Source of the DNA: Leguminivora glycinivorella
Lineage: Eukaryota > Arthropoda > Insecta > Lepidoptera > Tortricidae
DNA length: 64,000 nt
Assembly (NCBI RefSeq): GCF_023078275.1
Contig: NC_062976.1
Location: forward strand, 2,604,001 to 2,668,000
Direction: 5' to 3'
The number at the start of each line of letters is the position of its first letter. Position 1 is the first letter of the stretch. This document shows positions 48,125 through 59,778 of this stretch, piece by piece. The position numbers were made by a program, and so were the translations under genes. The notes beneath the pieces are model-generated. The model did not search any database, was not told where the DNA came from, and saw only the letters and a program-made list of their open reading frames with translations.

Positions 48125-48605
48125 TACACGGGGCAGGTATGCACACATATACACGCAGAGTAGAGTGATAGCCACGTTACACTACACGGTACACACACAG
48201 ATACAAATACGCAGAGAAGAGTGCGGCCTGTTACACAGGCAGAAGGAAACGGTGTGCCATCGACGGTGATACAGACTATGATTCACGGTTATTTTCATTA
48301 GACTTATATTGACCGGGATATAGACCGTGATTACCTTTTTGATTTTTGTCGAGCTCCCGATATTTCGACGCAGTTGCATGCATCAGAAACATAGGAACGT
48401 TACACAGCATGTTCGCACACAAACACAAATGAGTAAAGAAGGAAGCGGCCGGATAACGGTGTCCAAGGTACTGCACGTGATACACGGAGCAGGTAAACAC
48501 GCACACACAGGTAGACACGTCATACAACATCAAATACGTGAAGTAGCGGTCTGGTACACAGGCAGAAAGTGACGGTGTGCAAGTCACCACAAGTGATACA
48601 CGGAA
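48115..48605 (+). repeat. Degenerate tandem repeat after the Rab5 stop codon
   Basis: AAGTGATACACGG(G/A)GC(A)GG occurs at 48119, 48477 and 48591, each followed by CA-rich DNA; GG(C/T)C(T)G(T)TACACAGGCAGAA occurs at 48227 and 48551. The first unit includes the Rab5 stop codon itself. Confidence 0.6.
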
Positions 48606-48608
48606 CGG

Positions 48609-48692
48609 GTACCGTGAGCTGTAAAAGTGCATGGCGAATTAATCAATGACTTCATTCATAATTTCTCCATGCAATTTTGTAGCTCACTGTAC
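48609..48692. mobile_element. Hairpin MITE, family P1, copy 3
   Basis: GTACCGTGAGCTGTAAAAGTGCATGG pairs with CCATGCAATTTTGTAGCTCACTGTAC; falls in the last Rab5 intron or 3' UTR. Confidence 0.78.
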
Positions 48693-48773
48693 GCGCACGG
48701 ACACACACTCACAAAAGAGTGAATCTCCACGGCAACTGGTATTGCGCTCTTCTCATCCATTTACCCCCTTATT

Positions 48774-48905
48774 CATAAACGTGCTCTAAAGTTATCAAGC
48801 CGATTTAAAGTGCGTTTGTTCTTTTCTATCGCACCAATACGTCGGAAAGGGACAAACGAACTTAATCGGCTTGATAATTTTAGAGCACGTTTATGAATTA
48901 GGGGG
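48774..48905. mobile_element. MITE with TTA duplication
   Basis: CCCCCTTATTCATAAACGTG and CACGTTTATGAATTAGGGGG are inverted ends. TTA at 48771-48773 and 48906-48908. Confidence 0.8.
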
Positions 48906-49042
48906 TTACTCTACTACCTTACACACATCTTACATTACAAGTGTAACCTAAATTAATACGTGTTTTTTTGTACACCATATCAGTAATAAAATAATTTAGA
49001 TTCATCTTTAACCGATTTAAATATATTTTTTTGAATTTCCAG

Positions 49043-49131
49043 ATAAATTCGCTACCCTGGTCGGGCGCGCTCGGCGCATGATCCGCGCGGCGGCGCGCTA
49101 GCATATACACGTACGAGATGTAATTAATAAA
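49043..49131 (+). other. Rab5: Possible spliced 3' UTR exon of Rab5 with poly(A) signal
   Basis: Twelve bases after the Rab5 stop there is a donor-like CAG|GTATGC (exon end 48136). A good acceptor (ATTTTTTTGAATTTCCAG) ends at 49042 and is followed by a GC-rich stretch unlike the flanks and AATAAA at 49126-49131. This would give a short 3' UTR with an intron close enough to the stop not to trigger decay. It is inference only; unspliced read-through from 48125 to a later signal is also possible. Confidence 0.35.
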
Positions 49132-49222
49132 GATATATTTAATTTGGTTCATGTTTTAGGCGGACGTAGCCGGCACGGCGCGGGCGGCGCGACTGCGGGA
49201 ATGTACAGAATGCCCGACTTTA

Positions 49223-49580
49223 GGCCTATTTACACGCCACTACCACACCTCGGACAATGCCGGTCAAATATATGAAAGACGCGCGTTCCTACGCACACAG
49301 TCTAAGCTCGTGTAGGTAAACGTGTAACTTGCTTGTATGAGTGAGATGAGACAGATCGACTGATCACGTTATTGACAGGCGGTAACTGTGAGTTAACCGA
49401 GAGCGGGTGGGCGGCACTTTCAGAGGGAAGCAGGGAGTGGCCATACTGTACGATAAGTACTCTTTATTATACTTTGGCACTAATTTAATTACAGTGCGAT
49501 ATTTGATTAGTAAGTAACTTCAACAGTCCGCAATGTAGAAAAAATCGCATGCGAGGTCGCGTCCCGTGTAAATAGGCCCA
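49223..49580. mobile_element. MITE (GGCCTATTTACACG ends) interrupted by a family R repeat
   Basis: GGCCTATTTACACG at 49223 and CGTGTAAATAGGCC at 49566-49579 are inverted. 49310-49480 inside is a reversed copy of the 10700-10890 repeat. GCATGCGA near the right end is shared with 9970, so it may be a relative of that MITE. Confidence 0.65.
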
Positions 49581-50387
49581 TAGACCGTGTACACATAGAT
49601 AATGTAATTAATTCGGGGTACTTAGGTTAGGATTTTTGGTATCTGAATGTCATTGACGTATAAACAAATACTTGAAAGTTAGGTATATCGCCGATCTTGT
49701 GGAGATACACATGTTAATAACTCGTAGTTACAGATATTTAATATATTAAAACGTTTACCCTATAGGGTAACAAACCCCCTTTTGTCCGTAAGCGCGCCGC
49801 CCGCGCTCGTTTTAGTCTAATCTACAATTTAACAGTTAAATACTTGGTTAGAAAGCTTCACGGTTCTCAAACTTCACTTATTATATTTTAACCACTTTAT
49901 TTGTACACATTTTCATTTTACTCTCCGGCCGAGGGACGCTCCATCGTCCAAATTGTGGTGAAGGTGCATTTACATTCGTTCGCTCACTTCATTCAATCAT
50001 TCGTTCTCGTGTCAAAAGAAACCATTCACTCAAATTGGCAAAGATTTTATGCTAAATCATATGATTATTACAAAAATCAAAGTATTTTTCCTTGTTGAGC
50101 TGGATTCTCGACTATATAAAAATCATTAATGAATTTATTTCCAAAAATATACTTATAACCAAGACGAATGAAAACGAATACTATTTATTCAATTTAATTT
50201 ATACAAAAATATTACACGTTTTCATTGTTCTTGTGTGTAAACATTGAAACGGATTGTCAAATCAAATGTCACGGTTTCTGTCACTGAAATTTTCTGCTCA
50301 CTCACATCACTCATGCCTAATTAATCACCGCCCTACACCTGCAACTCTATAAAGGTCTACAAACTCAACTTTTGGTTATAGCTGGCC
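49581..50387. other. No gene seen; possible downstream 3' UTR
   Basis: AT-rich; no repeat ends. It could be part of a long Rab5 3' UTR if the 49126 signal is not used. Confidence 0.4.
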
Positions 50388-50541
50388 AGGCTCCGTAGCC
50401 GAATGGCATTTCTGCGACGACGCGAAACGCCGCAGAAATGTAGTCTGTGGCTCTGTCGCGTTAATACGCAAGAGCAATAGAGATAGATAGCTACGAAAGA
50501 GATAATATCGTGAGAATTTGTGCATTTGGCTACGCACACAG
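50388..50541. mobile_element. MITE, family P2, copy 3
   Basis: CTCCGTAGCCGAATGGC, TCTGTGGCTCTGTCGCG, and TTTGGCTACGCACAC at the right. Confidence 0.72.
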
Positions 50542-50639
50542 ATTGTCATTTAATAATGACAGTAATAATGTATTTTAGGCTGGTTTTAGTGTCACGCGGA
50601 CCCGTTCGCTTTAAAACACTCCCTGAGTTTAATACGTAT

Positions 50640-50954
50640 TACAGGTGTAGCGCGGAAAGGTTTTACTTCGTTCTTACGGAAACGTACGAACGTGTCATGC
50701 TATTTCAGTCAGTCTCAGTACAAAACGTACTGACACTGTCTGAACTAGCATGACAAATACGAACGAACGTTTGAAAAAACCCCCGACCGCGACATAGTGG
50801 ACCGATTTTCATGAAACATGGCTAAGAACACTCCCGATTAACTCAGCTTTCAGACGACAGGCAGACAGACACGTCAAACTTATAACACCCCTTCGTTTTT
50901 GCGTCGGGGGTTAAAAATATGAAGGAAAACCTATTCGCACTAAGTACATCTGTA
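50640..50954. mobile_element. MITE, family M1, copy 2, containing F1
   Basis: TACAGGTGTAGCGCGGAAAGG and CACTAAGTACATCTGTA ends. Confidence 0.75.
50770..50918 (+). repeat. Family F1 repeat, copy 4, nested in M1
   Basis: TTGAAAAAACCCCCGACCGCG to TTGCGTCGGGGGTTAAAAAT with a short microsatellite. Confidence 0.78.
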
Positions 50955-50994
50955 GTCCAGTGCGGATCGCTCCGCGTGACACTGAAACCAGCCG

Positions 50995-52075
50995 TACACT
51001 GCTAGTTTTTTTTTAATGATTTGTCGAATGAATAGCAGGATGGCCGTGTTTTTACAAATTATATTTACAACTGGTAATATTGATAAGTTAACGGTTCCTT
51101 TATTGTCTGTGCAATATTATTTTTAGAAAGAGATAATGTTTTAAATTTAGCGACGCACTTATTACCATTGTATAAGTTCGTTGTTTTAGAAAAAGAAATG
51201 TTTACTTTTTTATCGGTCTGGTCAGCTTTATCAATAGTTTAACGAGTATACTTGCAAATTTCAAACGTTACTAAATACTTAACAGTTAGAATCGGAGTGA
51301 GCGCAAATAGTTTCTGTCCCTTTCACTCTGTACTTTATTAAAGAGACAGCAACTATTTGTGTCACTTGGTTGCGTCGTGTAGGGCGTCCATACATGTGCA
51401 TAGTTATTTTAAATTAGATTTACATCTCAGTTAGGACATTATTTTATATACCTAATAAAATAATCATTGGACAAATTTGTTCTATATTAATTGTATTAAT
51501 ATATTTTCTGTATGATTATATATTTTTAAGAGAAGTGTAACTAGAGGGGGTGTTGTGGCAGTTAACTTTAATGTAACGGTTATTATTTAGCATTCCACTC
51601 GCCGCTTGCTTCGCGAGTTATATACAGGAGGGGATTTGGTACGCCATATTGAATGCCAGAGTCCTTGAATATCCCACTTTGCCTATTCATTGTTTGATCC
51701 TTAGATTTTGAGATTAATTATTCAGAGGTAATGTTAGAGGGTGGGCAAAGTTGTACGATTTTAGAGTAAAGTTATATAACATCTTTCGAGCTTGGCATTG
51801 TGTAAGCGACAGTACTCTTTATAGGTCGCCTATGTGCATCGCGTCGCTATACGTGAAGGAACGTGTGTAGAACACCTTGAGAGTGTAATGTCCTGACGTC
51901 TATATGCGTTTTAGAAACCGACCGGGAAGCACGTGAACACTTACGAATATAAAGTCTGATCAGAAATATATAACTACGCGCTATCTTGCGGAATTTCATA
52001 AGAACTATTTTCTTCGTAGTATACTGAACTGTAACCGCATTCATCAAAATAACAGCACCCACTTGACAATCCATC
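50995..52075. other. No gene seen
   Basis: AT-rich DNA with short ORFs only. Confidence 0.45.
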
Positions 52076-52310
52076 TAATATTATAAATGGGAAAGTGTGT
52101 GTGTCTGTTTGTCTGTCTTTCGGACGGAACGACGAATTGACGTAATTTTTTAAGTGGAGATAGTTGAAGGGATGGAGAGTGACATAGGCTACTTTTTGTC
52201 TCGTTCTAACACCCCCACGTCCCTATAATGAAGGGTGGAAGTTTATATGGACCATTCCGCAATTTTCGAATTTAACTCGAGCGAAACCGCGGGCAAAAGT
52301 AGTCATATAT
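52076..52310 (+). repeat. Family H repeat (probable Helitron-derived), copy 3
   Basis: CTAATATTATAAATGGGAAAG to ACCGCGGGCAAAAGTAGT; the most complete copy in the window. Confidence 0.65.
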
Positions 52311-53490
52311 TTCTGGTCAGACTTGCAATATTGAAACGAAGAATAGATCCTAAAGGTGCTTCGCGGCCGGTCCAGGTGCGCCTAAGTCTATCGATTAGAT
52401 TATTTGTGATAAACCTAACCGCGAAAATCCGTTCTACGCGTGAAGCAATATTTGTTATTAAAAATGTCCTGACATTTTGTATAGTCCTGATATAAGATTA
52501 AAATAGGGCATCGTTATATTCTATGACGCTATATTGAACATTTTCTCATATCAAATGAAAGCAATTTTCGACGCTGTTTAGAGCGAGTAATAATGAATTA
52601 GCATTTGATTTTAAATCATATTTTTCAATGTGGCGCCTTAGAATGTGCGATGCCATAGGATAACGAAGATATGTAATACATATGGGGTTTTGAATCATAT
52701 GTAAACTATAGTGCTTTGTAGTCTACAGTCGCGTTCATGCGTGCAAATGGTCAATCTGTTTTTAAATTACACTTAAATACCTAACTGTTCAGTAAAATGC
52801 AAAATCTTACTTCAACTTTAAATAGAAACACTATTATTTTTTATATTATATTATGAATGATGTTCTCAAAAATGTTAAATATGACCCACAATCCAGATCT
52901 CAAAAATGCGTTTTTTTATCTATTATCTAAGGCTGAATTAGGAATTCATTTAGTAAAATTTACTTTTCGAGTGGGCAAAGTTACAAATTGTCGTTTCCAT
53001 AATTTTAAGTGTAATAAAAAACTAAGTTCTGAAATAGACGCAGCACGCGGCAATGTTGGCTGGTGGCCGTCGCGAATATTACATATTGTTTATGTATGTC
53101 TCACGCAAACTTTATTATTCTTTATATTGTTTTCGCGACTGCTTCACTGCAACGTCTTAGTATCACTGCTCTCACTGACGGATGTTCATCATCAACATCA
53201 GCAATAAATTCTGTAGGTGTAAACAACATTAATCGAAATTTCAGCAATAAACTTCAATTTAACCTTTTCCACGCCAATGACTGAAACTTTTAACCGCCGT
53301 AGTTTGATATATAAGACAACTTTCAGTTCATTTCACCGAGGTCTACTAAATAAGACAAAACTTCGTATAACTTCGTGTAACTCCGGCGAGACGAGCACGG
53401 TTGGGTGAAAAATTCGAAGCGGTTAACTAACAGGTTTTTAAACTTCAAATTCAGTTTTAGCATTGCGTTGACGTCTCAGTGACATAGTTT
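52311..53490. other. No gene recognised
   Basis: Short ORFs (for example 52857-53207) have no recognisable similarity. It may hold the promoter region of the candidate exon at 53494. Confidence 0.4.
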
Positions 53491-53493
53491 GAC

Positions 53494-53514
53494 ATGGCGT
53501 CGAAAAGGATAAAG
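53494..53514 (+). CDS. Possible first coding exon of an unidentified gene
   Basis: GACATGG start context, seven codons reading M-A-S-K-R-I-K, then a consensus donor GTACGT. The upstream 150 bp is less repetitive than its surroundings. The short N-terminus resembles the start of ubiquitin-conjugating enzymes, but seven residues cannot establish that. No second exon was found in the window. Could easily be chance. Confidence 0.15.
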
Positions 53515-53689
53515 GTACGTTTTCACCTTCATAAGAGCGGTGTCGATGATTCCGTCTGGTGGGACAGTTTTGAATTCAGTATAACATAGCCTAGGACCGC
53601 GACAAGATGGACTGAACTAGCACGACTGCTCGCGGCTTGCACCGGCGTTGACGGGACTGTGTAACTTGGAATATTGCAACTTTGCCTGG

Positions 53690-53890
53690 TGGGCAAACTT
53701 GTGGGTACCGTAATAGTTATTTGTTTTACAAGGGGGCAAAGTAGTTGTTTAACCGCACGTGCCAATATTCGTGCCAGTAGCGAGTGGTTCAAAAAGTGGA
53801 ATCTTGAGCGTTGCGAGGGTATCAAGGCACGAAGGTTAAACAAACTTTGCCACCGAGTGAAACACAAAATTTTTCACCACACCAACACGA
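53690..53890 (+). repeat. GGGCAAAG repeat, copy 1
   Basis: TTATTTGTTTTACAAGGGGGCAAAG, AGCGAGTGGTTC and TTGAGCGTTGCGAGGG recur, in reverse, at 56490-56700. Confidence 0.6.
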
Positions 53891-54156
53891 ACAAAATACT
53901 GACTATAAAACATCAAAATAAATCAAATCCATCAATTTATTCAATATTTATGATTCAAAATCATCATTAATAGGTAAAATCTAGCAGCCAGATTAAGACA
54001 TCGAGTTAAAATTTGTATGAAATTACTTTGCCCCCTTGTGGATAAAATGCAATTTTGCTATCTGTTTTTGGATAGCAAAGAAAGCCTTTACCAGTTGGTG
54101 TGGTGAAAAATATCTTGTATGATTGCAATGAATAGTTGGAAAATTACTTACCTACG

Positions 54157-54542
54157 TACAGATGTAGTCAGAAATGTTTTCCTTGGTATTTTCGCGGAAA
54201 CTCAAGAACGTGACACGCTATTTCAGTCTGTATAAGACGTACTGACATTGACTGAACTAGCATGACAAATACGAACGTTTCCGGAATAACCTAACCTAAC
54301 CACAAAATTAAAATTTTTGAAAAAACCCCCGACCGCGACATAGTCGACCGATTTTCATAAAACATGGCTAAGAACACTCCCGACTAACTCAGCTTTCAAA
54401 CAAAAAAAAACTAAATCGAAATCGGTTCATCCGTTCGGGAGCTACGATGCCACAGACAGACAGACAGACACGTCAAACTCTCCGTCGTTTTTGCGTCGGG
54501 GGTTAAAAATAGGAAGGAAACCCTTTTCGCACTACATCTGTT
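54157..54542. mobile_element. MITE, family M1, copy 3, containing F1
   Basis: TACAGATGTAGTCAGAAATG and CACTACATCTGTTA ends. Confidence 0.72.
54306..54512 (+). repeat. Family F1 repeat, copy 5, nested in M1
   Basis: AAAAAACCCCCGACCGCGAC to TTGCGTCGGGGGTTAAAAAT. The junction with M1 at the right matches that of copy 4. Confidence 0.77.
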
Positions 54543-54639
54543 AAAGTTAGATGAACGGGCAAAGTTGCAAGTTTCATCAACAGTTTCCTTGAAACGTAAT
54601 ATCTGCGAGTCAGTCGACATGTCGCATCTATATAATCAT

Positions 54640-54965
54640 AAATTAAATATAACAAGATCATACCATCCCATACATTAAAATGCGACCGCCTACGAACGCG
54701 CTTACACTCCACCACACATAGATGGCGCCACAGAAAATGCCTTGTTGCCACCGATTATTTGTAGATTGGCATTAAGTGTCAATTCCGAGCCGTAAATCTA
54801 TGTCAAAAGTGACACTTAACGCCATCTACAAGTATAATCGAAAGCTACAAGACATTTTTTGTGTGGCGCCATCTATGTGTGGTGGAGTGTAAGCGCGGTC
54901 TAAGGCGGTCGCATTTTAATGTATGGGATGGTATGATCTTGTTATATTTAATTTATGATATAATG
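54640..54965. mobile_element. Large foldback MITE, family G, copy 1
   Basis: GATCATACCATCCCATACATT to TGCGACCGCCTACG and TAGATGGCGCCAC mirror the right arm (GTGGCGCCATCTA, CGGTCGCATTTTAATGTATGGG). Nearly the whole 325 bp is paired. Confidence 0.82.
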
Positions 54966-56489
54966 AAACAACTCAAAACAAATTCCAGTTTGGTTTTCAT
55001 TCAAATGAGTTTAGGTTCAATTCGGAATGCATTTGTTATGTGACTTGTGCTCTTCAGTTGTGAAGGCGCGATGGTACTGGGGCGAACGTTGATCCAGGTC
55101 AAACTGTATGTTTTTGTATTGTGTAAATATTTTGGATTTATTAAGATTATTATATTGAATAAAAAAAATATTGTAAATGTATGAGGAGTTTTATTTGATC
55201 CACACAATGATCAAAGAATGTCCCTATTGCCCCTAGATAACTCACGGAAAATCTTATTACAAGGCCGTAAGGTTTACAATTCAGGACAGTGCGTGTGTTG
55301 TTGAGTCTCATCGCTATCCACATTTGAGAAGTATAACTTACTTTTCCCCTCACTGGCTCGGAAACACGTGTTTTGTCCTTTAATACCAGCGGGTAAAAAC
55401 GCATTTTATCCACTAGTGGGTAAAGTAATTTGACCTTGAATAAAGTCAAATTAACTGCTTTAAAATTGATAAAAGTAGGTGAATCTAGTAAGGACTGTAT
55501 CGTTAAATATGGGGACAACTTTGAGTAGCCGTATTTATTTGCTATTATATTTTTTTCTTATAACAAGACATGGGCTTAATAAGGCACATAATAAGGTACG
55601 CATTTTGTCCTAGAAACTCGACGTAAAGCATGTGGTTTAGACAGCATTGACTTAATCCTCCCGAGTACCAATTACGATTTCGGACAAATGCTACTAGAAA
55701 ATTCACAAAGTGCGTACAAGACGACACAATTGCGAAAAAAAATTGTACAGTGCGAACCTCAACGACACATGATCCACAAAGCAGAATATCTAGACATAGT
55801 CTAGCCACTGTTATTTAAAAAAAATAAAGTTCATGATCTGTGTATGGCGGCCATTTAGAGAATGTGGCATGGTGCTTACGCTAACTCCGACTTTGATGTC
55901 GAATTTAACTATCATACACTGTTTATATCGATCTGGTTTAGGCACTGTTCAAACACCATGAATGTCTATTAGACATTGGCCTATGCCTAATTTTTTTATC
56001 TATTTCTCTCATCCTGCTTGTATCAAAAATTTACGGCAAACCGGAACGTTGCTCAAAAATGCGTTTTTTTAAATTATATAAATTCACCGCATTTATTCTG
56101 CAAGTACCCAATTGAACAACCATGAAGAGGACTCTTAAAAAATATATTTTGGCAGCATATTAACCTTTGTTTGTCGAAATCGTACAAAAAGTCTTTGAGA
56201 TATTCTCAAATTAAGCCAGATTAGGGGTTGTCCAAAATGTATTTGCTAGACCTTAATGAAAGTACCATAAAGTCCCTAAAATAAAAAAAATATCAGACCT
56301 TCTTATATCAAATAGTACTTACCAATACCTTCAGATCAAACTCTCGGACCATAATAATACAAAATTATGCACATGTCAACATTTAGACGAGGTTTGTTGT
56401 GTACCTATAATTAACGATACAGTCCTTAATAAAGATGATTTACCACCTGTGGAACTACTGGAAGCAGTAATAAACGCATTTTTTGCGTT
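54966..56489. other. No gene recognised
   Basis: AT-rich, degraded repeat fragments with GGGTAAAG/CCCCTCACT phrases near 55340-55440. No protein similarity. Confidence 0.45.
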
Positions 56490-56700
56490 CTAATTTCCTC
56501 GCTATAGTGAGGGGAAAAGTTTTGTGTTACACTCGGGTGCAAATGTATTTTACTTTTCGTGTGTTGAAAAACGAGCAAGTGAAAGGATTCTATAGTTTAA
56601 CCAAGAGCGAAGCGAGTGGTTCGAGAATAGAATCCTGAACTTGCGAGTTCCACACTCGACGTTAAAATACAACTTTGCCCCCTTGTATAACAAATAACTA
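56490..56700 (-). repeat. GGGCAAAG repeat, copy 2
   Basis: ACTTTGCCCCCTTGTATAACAAATAA at the right, GAGCGAAGCGAGTGG inside. Inverted relative of 53690-53890. Confidence 0.6.
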
Positions 56701-56955
56701 TTTCTTGAGGCAAAACGATGGTTACTAAAAAGCTTCTTTTAAACCCTTGTCCAGGCCGCACCATCTACAATTTCTCAAAAAACTCAAAATATTCCAATTC
56801 AATTAATGACGTCACTTTTCTCGAAGCTCCAATCGAATATGAGCCTTAACTTTCACTCCTAAGGTTCAAATTCTAATTACGCTTATGTAGTCACTAGATG
56901 TATGCCTGGAAAAGGGTTAAAAGACAACTCTAAATAAAATATAAGGCCTGATAAG

Positions 56956-57432
56956 TACACATGTAGTGTGAAAAGCTTTTTCTTCGTATTTTTCCGGAAA
57001 CATTCGTATTTGTCTAGTTCAGAAGTGTCAGTACGTCTTGTACTAAGACTGACTAGCGTGACGTTAAACAGCGGGTCACGTAACACGTTAAACACGGGCG
57101 TCCGCGCCACGCCACCTGAGTAAACATAGGAAGGACGTAAAATGGGGCGCGTCTTACGTAACTCACGTTTTTTGAATTAAAATTGTCGAAGGTCGCTCGA
57201 CATGTTTCGCTCCGTAACGAGGAGCATTTTCATTGAGCACGCGCGATGCCGATGGTATCCCGACGCAAACTGCGAAACATGTCGAGCGACCTTCGACAAT
57301 TTTATGTGAGTTACCCGATTTTACATGTTTAATATGTCAGTGTCTCACGATAGTTTTATTATTAAAATAGCGTGACACGTTCACACGTTTCCGTAAAAAT
57401 ACGAAGGAAAATCTTTTCGTACTACATCTGTA
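56956..57432. mobile_element. MITE, family M1, copy 4, with a 305-bp insertion
   Basis: Ends TACACATGTAGTGTGAAAAG and CGTACTACATCTGTA. 57063-57367 is an insertion flanked by TAGCGTGAC (57054-57062, 57368-57376) and carries the inverted pair ATTGTCGAAGGTCGCTCGAC / GTCGAGCGACCTTCGACAAT. Confidence 0.75.
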
Positions 57433-58588
57433 TGGATTATTGAAAGACGCCTAGAAAAGGTAGAGACAAGTGAAAGAAGATGTCCAATATACACACATTT
57501 ATTACAGATATGCCGTCCTAACAGTAACGAGGCTACACGGAACAACGGTGTAACTATACAACCATACCTAACAGGACCGACTCGACTGGCAGAATAGTCT
57601 TCATTGCCGATCTTACATGCCAATGTGCACCTAAAACAGACCTTCGGATTTTAGCGCAACACATACAAAAATAAGACAAGTCAGTATCCATTTTAGAATT
57701 GCGTCCGATATCAACCGAAGGGCCTTTTGAAATCTCACGGGCATTATTCTTGTATTACACTCCCTAATATATGTAATAACTGTAATAAGTAGTTACGTGA
57801 TTTAGTTTTAGAAATTCGAACTATGTAAAATTTATACAAATATCTTATTTTAACGAAAAACACCAGTAAGCCCCCGGGTGATTACTTGATCTTGATAGGT
57901 ACCAAACATTGGCAAGGTAAGATACGACAATCTACGAGTTTGTGTCCTAGTATAGGATAAACAACGACTTTTTTCTACCAGCCACCGTATTTTCTGTATA
58001 CAATAATAACTTAATATAACTGACAATCGATTCCATATATAATTTACATGTGTTCTTAATTACAAATAATTGGATGACTTAAAAAAATATAATTATAAAT
58101 GATTAAAGAATAAATAAATTTTACAATAATAATCGTGTAAAAAACGGAAGCACAAAAAAATCAGCCATACGATCGGTGTTGCCATACTGGAAAATTCTGC
58201 TTTTTAAAAATCTTAGCATGGTAACACCGCAAGCATAAAAAATACAATCACAAAATTGGCGGTGTGAGCAATAGTTAACCTAACATAATTAAATTTCAAA
58301 CTGGAATGGTGTAGAATACAGCTTATACGGGCAATTTGTAATGCCCGCCTTCCGTTGGGAGTTCCATTCATCTCCATAGTACGTGTCAAACACATATTGT
58401 GTAGGTACACTAGATACAGGTAAAATCACAAGAGTTGGCACGAATGAGTGAATGAAAATATCTATATGTGACAGATTAACCAATAAAATTGTGGCTCTTG
58501 CCAGTTACGAGTGCATACCGACTTAGGTGTCACTCACACAATAAAAGTGTCGTTGATTCCATTCTTGATAACTCTTGTGAATTGACCA
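57433..58588. other. No gene seen
   Basis: AT-rich DNA; short ORFs lack similarity. Confidence 0.45.
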
Positions 58589-58805
58589 GGCCCCGTAGCC
58601 GAATGGCATATCTGCGACGCGAAGCGAAATCGAAACACCGCAGAAAGATAGTCTGGGTGCGTAGCCGAATGGCACGCTCACGAAACGAAACGCTCGTAGA
58701 TATCTATCTCTATCGCTCTTGCGTATTGGCGCGACAGAGCCAGACTACCTTTCGCGGCGTTTCGTTTTCGTTTCGCGTCGGTGAAATGCCATTCGGCTAA
58801 GGCAC
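58589..58805. mobile_element. MITE family P2, two overlapping partial copies
   Basis: One fragment 58589-58656 (CCCCGTAGCCGAATGGC) abuts a second copy 58657-58805 (GCGTAGCCGAATGGCACG to TGCCATTCGGCTAAGG). Confidence 0.7.
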
Positions 58806-59450
58806 CTGTACCAACTTACTATGTAAGTACAGTCAACCAATTGGAACCGTTACGGACGTTATAAATCAGATTGTAAGAAATCTCTTACTGCTTGTCATTT
58901 TAACAAGGTTGTAGAGTGGGCTAGGGATCCAATTGTTGACCGTACTTTGATTTGGAATCCCTTGCTGACCCTTTGACCGCCACAGACAGACAAGACTTTA
59001 AAATGAACCGTCTTGCATTCCAATAAGGTTTATGACGTAATCAAAGCTGTTTTCACACCATTCTCAATGTCAATTACAAACGCTCTACCTAAAGACTAGG
59101 GTCTTAACAATACGGTTACCTAAATATATTACAAAAATATCTGCAGACAGTAACAGTGATATTTCGTTTACGATATAGTGATCTAGGGGGTTATTATGGT
59201 ACATATTTGTATGATATGAGCGCTAACAAGCGAACTGTATGGTAGACTATTGGGTTTCTTTATCTGAAATTCCAGCGGATCAGATAAAAAGCTTAACTAC
59301 AGGTGAAGCATAAGGACCATCCGCGAAGGAAACTCAACATTAAAAACGCCACGCCAACATTAAAATAATCTTAAATCATTAATTCACCTGTTTGACGCTT
59401 ATGCATATTGAAGCGATAAAGGCATATAACGATTTTGGAGCTTTCCATGG
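58806..59450. other. No gene seen
   Basis: Nothing recognised. Confidence 0.4.
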
Positions 59451-59778
59451 GCTGTCCCGTACAAACGCAATTTTTATCGTGTAGCTATTGCGATTTTTAT
59501 TTCAACGTTTTAAGCAGGCGACCATTTTTCTATGCATAATTCTGAAGATTGCCTCTTAAGTGGGTGATAGACGTACGAGAAAGTACGCTTACTTACGGCT
59601 TGACGACCTTTTTCGATTGTGTGTCACGTAAGTACCTACGCTTACTTTAAAACCGCCGCGCATAGTCGTCGACAATCTAACCGGTTTCAAATCTTTAAGT
59701 ACGCGTACTTGCTCGTACGTCTGTCACCCACTTCACACGAGCCAAATAGCAAAAACTTCGCGTTTGTACGGGACAACG
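59451..59778. mobile_element. Outer MITE with a second MITE nested inside
   Basis: CTGTCCCGTACAAACGC at the left and GCGTTTGTACGGGACA at the right. The inner element (59558-59733) has ends AAGTGGGTGATAGACGTACGAG and CTCGTACGTCTGTCACCCACTT. Confidence 0.78.

Larger units (their letters stand above)
50578..50994. mobile_element. Outer MITE of a three-level nest
   Basis: GGCTGGTTTTAGTGTCACGCGG and its inverse CCGCGTGACACTGAAACCAGCC mark the ends. Inside sits M1 (50640-50954), and inside that F1 (50770-50918). Confidence 0.78.

Noticed and set aside
48008..48269. Continuation of an alternative frame through Rab5 exon 4 and beyond the stop
   Set aside because: Out of phase with exon 3; the Rab5 frame gives the expected Cys-Cys tail.
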